Assembly: GCA_944472135.2 (NCBI GenBank) | Contig: OX235270.1 | Location: 137,407,632-137,471,631, forward strand | DNA from: Trichobilharzia regenti | Taxonomy: Eukaryota > Platyhelminthes > Trematoda > Strigeidida > Schistosomatidae | DNA length: 64,000 nt | Reading direction: 5' to 3' | Shown: positions 22,603 to 32,550 of the stretch, in pieces | Position numbering within the stretch: the first letter of the stretch is position 1 | How the letters are laid out: each line of letters opens with the position of its first letter | The notes under the pieces: model-generated | What the model was told of the DNA's origin: nothing | Seen by the model: only the letters and a program-made list of their open reading frames with translations | Database searches by the model: none | Position numbers and translations under genes: made by a program

Positions 22603-22933
22603 TGCCAGCCACGTCTCGTAAACCGTTAATGCCCAGCTCTCGCTACGCTTGGACTCACGCTGTTTCTCGAAGCTTCTCAGAAACGCTTATTACGAACGGA
22701 CGCAAAAATCAGAACTCAGTTTGTTGACTCGAGAATTCTTTATTCTAATACCAAGATATAACCATCGTAATAACTAAGGTCTATGAACAAATATTACAAT
22801 ACTAAATCGCGATATTACTTCTGACATTATTTGATCTTCTTTCTGAACAGCGACCAACGAGACGATAGCTGGTGTATTGATGCCTCCGCGTAAATATAGG
22901 GAATTGATCGTTCAGTCTTCAACTACATTCACA
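22603..22933 (-). repeat. 5' LTR of element M
   Basis: It starts TGCCAGCC and ends ATTCACA on the plus strand, about 331 bp. It is much more diverged from the other LTRs of the cluster than the gag sequence next to it. Confidence 0.7.
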
Positions 22934-22984
22934 GAAGTATTAAACATTATTCCAAACAACAATAATCATACACACTGGAAACTT

Positions 22985-23470
22985 TTAGCATTTCGCATTC
23001 GAAAGAAATAGAGGTGAAATTATACAGTTAACAGGGCAAAGAAACCTGATACCCGCTTCTTTCTGGACGCATAAATCAGGTTTCAGGCTCTTGATGGAAA
23101 TGGCTTCAGCAAAGTTAAGGAGAATTGAGCTCTTTTGCCTATTGATAATTTTGAACGACTTTTTGACGTCCACCTCATGGCCAGTGTTGAAGAGATACCT
23201 GGCGATGGCACTGTTTAAAGCATTTGTTCCCTTTAGACGTAAGCTTTTTGGTACATGTTCAGAAAATCGTATATATGCCCTTCTTTCTGTTCTTCCAGTG
23301 TAACTGCTCCCGAAAATACATGTTAATTTGTATATACAGTTGGAGGTAACATGAAAAGGATATCTATCGAAATTTGATTGCACCGAAGAACAAGTTGTTC
23401 GATAGACGGGAACGAGCTTAGCTTCAGGATAGGCTATGGCTACTGATGTACTCAGCCTTCTGCTGATCAT
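22985..23470 (-). pseudogene. GIY-YIG endonuclease fragment of a Penelope-like element
   Basis: A 161-codon frame has CIYKLTC (the GIY strand), then SSYTGRTERRAYIRFSEH (the YIG strand with the catalytic Arg region). The following Lys/Asn helix and KSLKPDLCVQKE fit the C-terminal GIY-YIG endonuclease of Penelope-like elements, which are known from schistosomes. The RT that should precede it is absent upstream (23471-23784), so this is a 5'-truncated 3' end. It lies directly against element M. A second, shorter relative is at 58980-59400. Confidence 0.7.
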
Positions 23471-23784
23471 AGCTGCAATGTTTTAACCTTTATAATCAAG
23501 CTAAACTTAGACTGGCATTTTTCCAATGTGATTTGTTTTACATTTGTGACTTACACACGGATTGTGTTGACCATGAGAACTGGATCCAGTTAGCTCTATT
23601 ATTACTAATCTACCGTCTGTTAAACCATTCCCACTTACACTTTATACTTAATGCCCAAGTATTTTTTGTCACCAATATTGTAGATGAATCCTGAAATTTC
23701 CATTAACATGAAGCAGTACAGATGCGGTATCACGATCGGATATCTAGGATTATACAGCAGTGTTATCCTCATCAACACAACAGG

Positions 23785-24142
23785 TGTCAATGCAGTTGAA
23801 GATTGAACGATCAAATCATGGTTGTTTGCTCAAAATCAACTTCCCTAATTTTCGAGAAAGCACCAATACGACAGTCATCGTCTCGTCGGTCGCTGTTCAG
23901 AAGGAAGTCAGGAGACAACATCATAAGTAATCTTGTGATTTATTATTGTAATATTTGTTCACAGACCTTAGTGGAAACATTTTTTATATGTTGGTGTAAC
24001 AATAAAGAATTCTCGAGTGGCCAATCGGTGTTTTGGTGTTTTCGTCCGTTATTACTAAGCGTTTCTGAGAAACTTCAAGGAACAGCGTGAGCCCGAGCGT
24101 AGCAAGAGCTGGGCATTAACGGTTTACGAGACGTGGCTGGCA
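23785..24142 (+). repeat. 5' LTR of element F
   Basis: It runs from TGTCAATG to CTGGCA, 358 bp, with the AATAAA signal. It is close to D's 5' LTR, and the leader after it is nearly identical to that of D. Confidence 0.85.
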
Positions 24143-24287
24143 GTTCCTGACGGTGAAGTCAGTTTTCGACGGTTTTGGACCGCTGGTGACAGTTTGGATA
24201 GTCACCGTTCATTTTTCCTGGTGCCGGTCAAGTCCTCTTTGAACAAGTAATATCTGGAACATTTTTGGAATAGGGTCAAGTTCAACA

Positions 24288-25115
24288 ATGCCCGGGTCAA
24301 AGAAGGGACAGAGCGTCTTGGATGCAAACAGGAAACTAAGTCATGTAGACTTGTCTGTTACTTGTAACGATGTGTCTGATGTCAAGCATGACATGGTTGA
24401 TGTTACTGTTTCGCAGTCTACGGATAATAGGAATATCAAACTCCTTAAATTTGAACCACGGTGTTTCGACGGAAGCCCGGCTGATTATTTACAATTTGTA
24501 AAGGAGTTTGAGATTATGCTGAGTAGTTATTTATTAAGTGATGAATTGAAATTGATGTATTTGATGAGGTATTGCACTGGAGTTGCTTCAAGAGCTATAC
24601 AGTGCTGTGAGTTTATGAAGCCAAAAGAGGGCTACTATGAGGCTATGAGCATACTACGTCAAAGGTTTGGAAGACCTTCAATGATTGTAAGGAACGTATT
24701 CGAAGCTGTCAATGCTAACGGCAGCCAACTGCAAGATGACTCCAAAGCACTCACTGAGTTTTTGGATAATCTGATGAATTACAAGAATGCATTGATTTCG
24801 ATGAATTGCATGAATGACCTCAACTCGAGTTTTATACTAGAAGTAATAGCAAGACGCCTACCTACTCGACTGCAAAGGAAGTGGGTGAAGATAAGCTCCC
24901 GTATAGAGGATGAAGGTATCGAGCCGAAGTTTGATGATATTCTGAAACTAGTAAACGATAGCGTCAATCAATCTATGAGCAAGTCTGCTAGTATATTGCA
25001 TCTCACCCCTAGAATAGAGCAGTCTGAGGGTAAAACGCAAGCATTGATGATGAAGGGGTTTCAGAGAGGTGGATATCGAGAAGGCTCCATGATGTCTAGT
25101 GATGCATATAGATAA
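24288..25115 (+). pseudogene. gag: Gag-like ORF of element F, truncated by insertion
   Basis: It has 275 codons starting MPGSKKGQS with a complete DUF1759-like domain. Element sequence ends at about 25111; the TAA comes from the inserted DNA. The protein would be a clean Gag domain without the polar linker and hydrophobic block. The rest of the gene is 26172-26900. Confidence 0.75.
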
Positions 25116-26171
25116 TAATATTAATAATAATAATTTTATTTCTGTAACAGAAACCAGCCATTTTTACAGGCATGAACATATGTACATTTATGAAAACTTA
25201 TAGAATATATAATATGATTTGTTAATTTAGATATAAGTTGAATACTGGTAAATGTGAGAGAAACATTTAAAATGAAGTGTACAAATAAGGAAATAGATAT
25301 AGCGTCAAATCTAAACTGTGATTGAAAATTAAAAAATTACATGTCAATTTCACGCGGGAACCATAAATGGTTGCGTTAGTTGGGGAAGGTAAGTGGCATT
25401 TCTGTACAGGTGCTGACGTATTACATATGAGATGCAGAATAAACAATAACTATCAGTAAATCATTCAGAAAGAGTTTTAAAGTCTATTAAACTTTAAATT
25501 TACCCGTAAGTACATCATATTTGTGACATTTCCAGTTGTTTATGAGACCCACTTTGAACTTGTCAGCAGATTTTATGATACCGATGATCCCGCTATTCAC
25601 CAGATGAGCTAGCAATATCACGAATAAGTAGAGAAAGCAGTATGTTTGAAAAGAGAAGAAGACACAAGAAAACCAGCAGACAGGTGCAGATCTGCACCTT
25701 CAGTATTTAAAAGGTGTTAATAATTCAAAATATATAACAGGCATGGGGTTCATCGTTTTTTATTGTTTTCTTTTTCAGGAAATATTATTTTCCCGATATT
25801 TTACAGTCTTTTCTGCGAACAATTAGTTTAAAGTGAAAGACAGGTAATAATCTCACCTACTTACGAGGTTTAAAAGGAGTAAAACACAAAAGTCAGAGTG
25901 CGTGAGCTACGTAAAAGAAAAGCGAGGGCCTAGTAATATATGTTTTTCTGAAGTATACAGTTCGGTGTCCTTCTGAAGTAGCGGACTCATACCATTACTT
26001 TCATTCGGGAGTTTGCGTCTAAACTTCGGCTCTAGGCAATTTTCAACTAATATTTCTTTTTTCATTATTTTTTTATTTTTAGTTTTTGTTTATTCTCATT
26101 TTGAAGAAGCCATCCGAACTCAGGAGCCATAGCAATAGAGTGCTGTCCCACAGATAAGGGTGGTTCACATA
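25112..26171 (-). mobile_element. 5'-truncated non-LTR insertion in element F
   Basis: The left edge is an AAT-rich run (ATAATATTAATAATAATAAT), which on the minus strand is an (ATT)n-type 3' tail. Just inside it CATGCCTGTAAAAATGG on the minus strand resembles the 3' end near 27300 (CATGCCTGTACATTTGG). No coding part is recognised in the 1 kb body. About 100 bp of target sequence are missing, typical of 5'-truncated insertions. Confidence 0.55.
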
Positions 26172-26900
26172 TGTCCCCAAGAGGTGCGTACAAAGGTGAA
26201 CTGTGAACCAGTGAGCAAGTTCAGTGATAAGCTAAATGTGAAATCAAGGTCTGACTCCGAATTGTGTGACGATAACGGTGCGGTGAAGAAGTCTGCAGTT
26301 ACAACTGGTAAGCCACTGTTGAATAGAGTGCCACAGAATGGAGTTACTGCTTCAGAGTGCAGTTCTGACTCCACCAGTTTACAAGGTGTTACTAGTAAGA
26401 GTGAAGATATAAAACCTTTAATGATTTGTGAGGAGGAACCAAAATTGTCTACTTCTGTTATTAAAGAGTTTGAAAATGATGAAGTTGACGGTAAAGTGAA
26501 TATTCGTGATAATGATCATGATACTTCACAGTTGTCTTTGGTTGATCATGATGAGATGAGGGATATGCCTACTACTGCTAAGTTGAACAAAGTTTCTGTA
26601 CAACTTGAACGTGAAGTAGAAATAAATGCAGGTGCAGTTGCAGAAGGCATGCATACTTGTCAGACCGTCAGTGTAATTGATCAGCATGTAGCCCACTTAT
26701 CATCAGATGATAGTGCTAATCCTGAGCTGATAGTAAAACACAGCATTGGTGGTGGTCTTGCATTTAGACAAATTTCTGAAAGTCCAGCAACAACAGCTTC
26801 TGATCCACCGCTATGTTCATCAACTGGTATCAATCAGTTGTCGTTGGTGTTGTCATCCACAATGAGAAGGACGCTTATCAACTCAAGTATCTTGTGCAAT
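26172..26900 (+). pseudogene. Middle and C-terminal gag-like fragment of element F
   Basis: The element frame resumes at CAAGAGGTGCG and runs through the polar linker to SSILCN, where it meets a new AT-rich insert. It is in the same reading frame as the family protein and has no internal stop. The hydrophobic block is missing. Confidence 0.7.
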
Positions 26901-27300
26901 ATTATATAATAATAATTATGTATCCTCATTTTCTTCATGAGGGACGCCAGCTTGTCCTAGTGCTAATTGGCGTAACCTTGACTAGGATACGTATGTTGAC
27001 AGAGTTTGGCTGCAAATTGCCAAATGGGGGCCAATTCCTTTACGAAAACAATCAAGAGTGGCATCCATCTCCCAGGACCTTGACTTTGCTGCCGTATACT
27101 TTTGGGATGTGACAAAATACGATCACGCTTCAGCCCACCATTCGAAGAGCCATTCAAATTCACTAAAATAATGATAATATATTCTCATTTTGTACATGAG
27201 GGACGCCAGTTTACAGACATCATCAATATAATAAATTACATATGCGGTTGGCAATCATACTTAATAATAATGTTTTAATAAAATACATATTTTTCCTGCC
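26901..27300 (-). repeat. Serial non-LTR 3' ends with ATT-type tails
   Basis: Three minus-strand 3' ends are stacked, each with a short AAT/ATT run: about 26901-26920, 27165-27180 and 27260-27285. The first two share GAGGGACGCCAG next to the tail (26940 and 27199). The third has a TGCCTGT...ACACAGGCA inverted repeat. Such stacking suggests repeated insertion at AT-rich tails. Confidence 0.5.
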
Positions 27301-28099
27301 TGTGTAGGACACACCAAATGTACAGGCATGGATAAGCATTATATAAATTTCATAAATTTGGTTTCTGATTAAATTACATGGTTGCTGACGTTTTTGTCTT
27401 TGGTTTGTGGGAACAATATGGTAACCAGTCATTCAATGGAGCACATCATGGAATATAGGAATATTGACTTCGCATTAACAAAAAAACCCAAGTATGTTTT
27501 GGATGGATTAAAAATACTTGGGAAAAAATAAAGCTTGAAGTAATTCCTCAATATATCTTGGGTGTGTGCAAATCCGAATCTCATTTTTGATTTATATCCA
27601 AATTGGGTAATAAGAAAGCTATTTTTACAGATACGGTCAGTTATGTTATAAGTTACAATCGTGACGTTGTATCACAAATTAATACTTTTCCATTGGTATA
27701 AGAGTATATTCCACAAATGTAATTCAGGTTGCGTCGTGGGGAAAGTTAATTCGTTATTAACTAGGCAACTGAAAGATATGGGACCAATAATGTTTGCAGA
27801 TCATTTGTCATTGTAAATGGTCAAATATCCACATACTTCATTCTCATTCAAAAAGTCAAATGGAAGCTAAAATGGCGAGAGAAAAAAGAAGACAAACAAC
27901 AGCAACGCAAAAGAAAGCAAGAGTAGTCCTTAAGGACTGATTTATAAACATATACATATATATTCCGTTTAGTAACTATGGTTATTTTTGTTCACTAACT
28001 AACTAGTCCCGTTATGCTTACTCTTATATTGTGTGAACTAAGATTACTGTCCTCTGTAGAAATGTTTATCATCTAGTTCCAATAATATTAAAATTTATA

Positions 28100-28300
28100 A
28101 TTGTAGTTTGTTGTAACTACACGTTTAAAGAACTTAAAATATCTATGTAGGGTGAAAAAGAAGGTGTAAGAGTCAGATGTAGAAGTGCATTGCCATCTTT
28201 GAGCAGTCTGGTGACTGAGGAGATGAACACTGGAAATGTGTTTGCATCGCGCACATTAGCTGGTAGTCTATTCCAAATGTAGATGACATCACCCTCCAAC
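28100..28300 (-). pseudogene. C-terminal RT fragment of a CR1-type element
   Basis: A short frame reads VIYIWNRLPANVRDANTFP, the conserved end of CR1-clade ORF2 proteins (W-N-x-L-P, then V...F). The same place in the CR1 element below reads VINSWNRLPEEVVSTTSTN. Only the 3' end is present. The interval 27301-28100 is probably its 3' untranslated part but shows no independent feature. Confidence 0.6.
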
Positions 28301-28543
28301 TACCCCATCTTCCTCATTATAGCGATGTTTTGACTCATTCCGCATGAAACACTAGTCAGTGCGACTAATGGGCTAAAAGTGTGTCGCAGTAAGAGCACAT
28401 GACGCGGACACCAACATAACTAGCCAAGAAATGTTGATTACCATCAGTCCAGACAACAAATAACACAATTTTATTAAAAATTATTGACAAAAAATTTCGA
28501 AGTGGAATTTCAACAAAACGTGATATTTAAGTTCAATCAATAA

Positions 28544-28696
28544 AACTTACCTGGGGCCGGGTTCAAGGTGATCAAGAAAGCTCTGACCCGGGTGGAGGCT
28601 CACCATTGCACGTCGGTGGGTTGAAACTCGCGACGGACCCTAATCGGGTGCGCTCGGGAGTGTAGTTTTTGTCAGTAGGGAGGCCTCACGGTCCTC
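28544..28696 (+). ncRNA. U1 small nuclear RNA-like sequence
   Basis: The 5' end ACTTACCTG (28546-28554) is the U1 region that pairs with 5' splice sites. It is followed in the right order by loop I (GGTGATCAAGAAAGC, for U1-70K), loop II with CCATTGCAC (for U1A), a GAAACTCG block, the Sm-type site GTTTTTG near 28670, and a terminal stem ending TCCTC before a T run. The length, about 153 nt, is close to the usual 160-165. Loop I differs from the textbook GATCACGAAG and the extreme 5' end reads AA instead of AT, so a variant or pseudogene is possible. No upstream element was confirmed. Confidence 0.75.
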
Positions 28697-28710
28697 TTTT
28701 TTTAAAAAAG

Positions 28711-28865
28711 TGTCCCAATGGCTGGATGGTATACGAGCTTGCCTTGTAATCGAAAGGTCCTAGGCTCGAATTCCAGTGGGTGCGTACCGTCGATGATCCC
28801 CAAACTAGAATGAAACAGCAGATGTCCAGTACTCTCTGTTTTTCAATGGTTCTCTAACTGATATC
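28711..28865 (+). repeat. Sm-alpha-like SINE with decayed hammerhead motif
   Basis: The tRNA-like head has A box TGGCTGGATGG (28719) and B box GGCTCGAATTCC (about 28763). It is followed by GTCGATGATCCCCAAACTA and ATGAAACAG (28789-28817), which resemble the CTGATGA, stem II and GAAAC parts of the hammerhead ribozyme known from Schistosoma Sm-alpha SINEs. The core CTGATGA is altered, so self-cleavage is doubtful. It starts 15 bp after the U1-like sequence. Confidence 0.65.
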
Positions 28866-28929
28866 AATCCGCGATCAACTCGTAAAAACATAACTAACCC
28901 TTCCTGCCACATATAACAACAATGTCATA

Positions 28930-29639
28930 ACTTCAACAGGGGTCGAAAACCTGCAGCTCCAGTCGCCCTGGGACTGGCGGAACAAGCCTTATCCACACCG
29001 GTGAGCAGCAGACAAATAAATCCCACTATTACTAGCAAGGAGGACGCCAATGAATGGCGTAATGTAGTCTCTCGCAAAAAGCGAGATAAGGATAACACAC
29101 TGGCTACACAGCCCAAGAAGGATAGAAACGCACTTACGCCTCAGAGCAAGAAAGTCACGGAAAGCAAACCCGATCTCTCTGACAGGTCTCTCATTCTCCA
29201 CAAAGTGGAGGAGTCACTGGCCCTCGACCCTAAGGCCAGATTCGAGCATGACCTTAACTTGGTCAAGCCCCTTTTAGACAAGCTACTGCCACAAACAGTA
29301 TCAGGCATTACTATACACAGCGTATACAGAATAGGTCAAAAGCCTGACCCTACAGTAAGTGAACCTGTACGTCTCCTCAAAGTCGTACTAAACTCTAAAG
29401 AAGAGAGGGATGCTATTCTAAGCAACTCTCATATTCTCAAAGGATCAGGGATATATGTCCGCGCTGACTTAAGCCTAGCAGACCGTGTCAAAAGACAGGC
29501 TGCGGCACTAGAATTAAGTGAGCGACGCCGGAACGGTGAGAAGAACCTTAAGATTAAGGGTTTTCGGGTTGTCCGAGTTCGCAGTTTAATGATCCCGAAA
29601 CCTCTGTGGGTGGGCCGGGGAAGCACCAATCTGAATTAA
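28930..29639 (+). pseudogene. ORF1-like/N-terminal region of the CR1 element
   Basis: About 210 codons are open from 29001 and the frame extends upstream (GRKPAAPVALGLAEQ) to about 28930 without an ATG. It is basic and polar with no zinc knuckle seen. The stretch SVYRIGQKP followed by PVRLLKVVLNS resembles the RRM-like nucleic-acid-binding part in CR1-type ORF1 or N-terminal regions. The endonuclease follows in an overlapping frame at 29606. Confidence 0.6.
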
Positions 29640-30470
29640 CAGTCTGCTACACAAACGCCCGCAGCCTGTTAAATAAAAGGACTGAGCTGGCAAACATGAT
29701 AGAAACCGGAAACCCGGATGTAATTATTATCACAGAGACATGGCTCACACCCGATGTCACTGACAACGAAGTTAACCTGCCAAACTTCGAAGTGCACAGG
29801 GTAGACCGACTAAACCGCAAAGGAGGGGCGTAGTCATCTACCTCAAGAAAGGCTTAACCGTGCGTAGTATCGAAGCACTCGCCCACGAAAGTGAGTCGTG
29901 CGAACTTCTACGCTGCAGACTTAAATGCATAGGCCAAGACATTGACCTCATTGCTGTGTACCGCAGTCCTGACTGCAGTGCAGACGACTTCCTAATAGAG
30001 AAGCTAGGCTCCTGGACTTCAAAATGTCGAAGTCTCGTAGTCGGTGACTTCAACGCCCCAACAGTTGACTGGTCGAGCCTAACAACTCCATCTTCAGTCA
30101 ACTCCTTTGATCATAAACTGCTAGAATCTAGTATATCGCTAGCCCTAGTCCAACATTAAGCCCACGCGCTATGACTCACAGCACTCCTCCTCAACTCTGG
30201 ACCTAGTGTTCTCACACGGTGAGGATGTGGATCTCATACAACATCTTCCTCCGTTAGGAAGAAGTGACCATGCTGTGCTCACTTTCAAGTTCACAGCAAC
30301 GGCAGCAAGGGCCAAAACCCCAGCTCGACCAAACGTTTGGAAAGCTGACATAAATGCGATCGTCTCAGCAGCCAACTCAGTAAACTGGTACATCAATCCA
30401 GAGTCCCAAGTAGAAGCCGCATGGAACCAATTTAAGCAACTTTACGCCCAAGTAACTGTACCCTTCATCC
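29640..30470 (+). pseudogene. APE-type endonuclease of the CR1 element
   Basis: Frames together spell the apurinic-like endonuclease that nicks target DNA: YTNARSLLNKRTEL with the first Asn, ITETWL with the catalytic Glu, IAVYRSP, VVGDFNAP with catalytic Asp and Asn, and SDHAVLTF with the terminal Asp-His pair. Frameshifts at about 29830 and 30155 break the protein, but every catalytic motif is still present. Confidence 0.8.
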
Positions 30471-30471
30471 C

Positions 30472-32369
30472 TTGGTCTGTTCCAAAGGGTCGGAAACATT
30501 CCCCCCTTGGATAAACCGGGAGATTCGTAAGTTACTCAGACGTAAACGCAAATGTTGGAACCTGTTTGCAACACTTGAGACTTCTGAGACCAGGGAATTA
30601 TATACTACTGCTAGAAATAAAGCTATCGCAGAAATCCGCCAATCAAGGATGAAGTTCGAGACACACCTGGCCCAAAATGCAAAGGCACAACCTAAGAAAA
30701 TTTTCTCGTACTTGAATTTCAGGAATAAAACACCCAATGGTGTCCCAAACCTGATTATTGACAAAGATACAATCGAAGAAGATCAAGAAAAAGCAGAAGC
30801 AATGGCAAACTACTTCTCCCAAGTCTTCACTCAGGAGTCATCACTGCCTATAGGATCAGCTCTGGCTGCATCAGAAGAACATGGGATAGATTCCGTTGAC
30901 ATCGACCAAGGCATCGTGCTCAACTTCTTAATGAAACTAGATGCAGGAAAATCAATGGGTCCTGACAGTCTTCATCCAAGGCTTCTCAAGGAGCTATCAG
31001 CCCACATAGCCGGCCCCTTGACCACGATCTTCAAGCTATCTCTCCAAAATGGAGTGTTGCCACGTGATTGGAAAGACGCCATAGTAACCCCATACACAAA
31101 GGAGGATCAAGACAAAGCCCTTCAAATTACAGGCCTATCAGTCTCACCAGCACTTTAATCAAGACACTGGAAAGAATTATCAAGAAAAGCATCATGGCTT
31201 ATCTGGAAAATAGCAGCTTGTTATCTGGAGCACAGCATGGCTTCCGGAGGAACCTCTCATGCCTGTCAAATCTCCTGACTGCAAGAGAAAGCTGGGTCAA
31301 ATCAAAGGACAACAGAAGACCCGTTGACGTCGTCTTCATAGACTTCAGTAAAGCCTTTGATAAAGTACCTCACAAAAGACTACTCATGAAATTGGAAAGT
31401 CTTGGTATCAAAGGCAGACTACTAGACTGGCTCAGGGAATTCCTCATAGATAGGAGGCAGAGGGTTAGGATCAACTCAAAACTCTCCTCCTGGACAGCAG
31501 TAAGTAGCGGAGTGCCACAAGGCACGGTTCTCGGTCCTCTCCTTTTTATTCTGTATATCAATGAGTTACCTCTGCTCACCGACTCCCCTATGGTCCTATA
31601 CGCAGATGACTTAAAAATTTGGAGAGCTGAAGGGCAACAGTGATACGTCACGTTGCAAGAGGACCTCAACAAATTGTCGGAGTGGTCTGTTGAATGGATG
31701 CTCCCGATCAATGTGGCAAAATGTGCAACCATGCGCATTGGACAAGCAAGCACGAGCTCCTACGAACTAGAGGGAATAACACTTCCATCAGTTCAGACTC
31801 ACTTGGACTTAGGTGTCATAGTTAGCCACGACTTAAAAACTACAGCACACTGTCGCGCGGTGGCTGCACGTAGTTTCAGGTCCTTATGGGCGATTCGCAG
31901 AGCCTTTACAAGAATTACCAGAGATATGTTCACCTCCTTATACACATCTCTGGTTAGGTCAAGACTGGAAAACTGCATCCAGGCCGCCAGTCCGTGTCTA
32001 AAAGGGGATTCACACATTCTAGAAAGTGTTCAAAGGAAGGCAACACGTATGGTTCACGGCATAGCTAACTTATCATACGAGGAAAGACTAGATAGTTTAA
32101 ATCTCTTCTCACTGTCATACCGTAGGCAGAGAGGAGATTTAATCACAATGTTTAAAATTTTAAATAATGACTACGGACCTGACCTATTCTCTCTTTTCCT
32201 TCCCACCAGGTCGGAACACCTTAGAGGACATAGCAGGAAAGTTCAAAAGCCAAGGAGAAATCATATTGCTGTTGAGTACTGGTTCTCACATCGAGTCATA
32301 AACTCTTGGAACCGACTCCCAGAAGAAGTGGTGTCTACAACTTCAACTAATTCATTCAAGAAGGGTTAG
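30472..32369 (+). pseudogene. Reverse transcriptase of the CR1 element
   Basis: The RT reads FLMKLDAGKSMGPDSLHPRL (motif 0/1), NYRPISLTSTLIKTLERI, FIDFSKAFDKVPH (motif A with Asp), SGVPQGTVLGPLLFILYIN (motif B) and VLYADDLKI (motif C, YADD). The C-terminal part is CIQAASPCLKGDSHILESVQ through VINSWNRLPEEV. It is broken by a shift near 31110 and a stop at about 31642. Catalytic residues are intact in each piece, so decay is recent. Confidence 0.85.
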
Positions 32370-32546
32370 AAAAGGATTATCATAGGCTGCAAGCCTTCTA
32401 TACTCAACCAATAAATCTGTTATTGGAAGGCCGCCAACTTTGACTAAAGTTCAACCTTGAGGATAATGGGTGGGGAGCAAGGTTTGTCAATATCTCCCAT
32501 CATTGATAAGCTGGAGGTAAATAAGTAAACATAAATCTTAGAAAAA

Positions 32547-32550
32547 TAGA
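32547..32550 (+). promoter_or_regulatory. Candidate splice or spliced-leader acceptor before KDM4
   Basis: TAG at 32547-32549 is the only in-frame stop directly before the JmjN reading frame and could be a 3' splice site. Joining at 32550 puts ACG CTT AAC ATA TCA ACA in the JmjN frame. No ATG exists in this exon. Flatworm spliced leaders end in AUG, so trans-splicing here would supply an in-frame start. The upstream 20 nt are A-rich with a weak pyrimidine tract, which argues for caution. Confidence 0.4.

Larger units (their letters stand above)
15040..22933 (-). mobile_element. Gag-only BEL element M, interrupted by a second copy
   Basis: The two outer parts, 15040-17226 and 21192-22933, are the 3' and 5' halves of one minus-strand element. 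They meet precisely if 17227-21191 is removed, leaving one copy of CATG. Its LTRs are 15040-15399 (3') and 22603-22933 (5'). The left LTR's outermost 16 bp are diverged and I found no convincing target-site duplication for M. Its gag frame carries the same TAA stop as the inserted copy. Confidence 0.85.
23785..26900 (+). mobile_element. Gag-only BEL element F, broken by a non-LTR insertion
   Basis: The 5' LTR (23785-24142), leader and Gag coding region (24288-25111) are intact. At 25112 the sequence switches to a foreign insert and returns at about 26172, with roughly 100 bp of the element lost. The second half stops at 26900 at the start of another AT-tailed insert. Hairpin array and 3' LTR are missing. 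Unlike D and M it lacks the TAA stop (GATGAAGTTGACGG is intact). Confidence 0.8.
28930..32535 (+). mobile_element. CR1-clade non-LTR retrotransposon, nearly full, several frameshifts
   Basis: In order: an ORF1-like region (to 29639), an APE endonuclease (29640-30310), RT (30470-31640) and a C-terminal region (31653-32369), then a 3' end of about 160 bp finishing AGGTAAATAAGTAAACATAA. The motifs fit the CR1 clade, represented in schistosomes by SR1 and Perere-type elements. At least four frameshifts or stops break it (near 29830, 30155, 30480 and 31110-31640). It ends about 15 bp before the KDM4 coding exon at 32550. Confidence 0.85.

Noticed and set aside
27223..27432. Frame with FGVSYTGRK resembling a GIY-YIG strand
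   Set aside because: The GIY strand is missing and the stretch covers an inverted repeat plus ATT tail of a non-LTR 3' end, so the match is probably chance.
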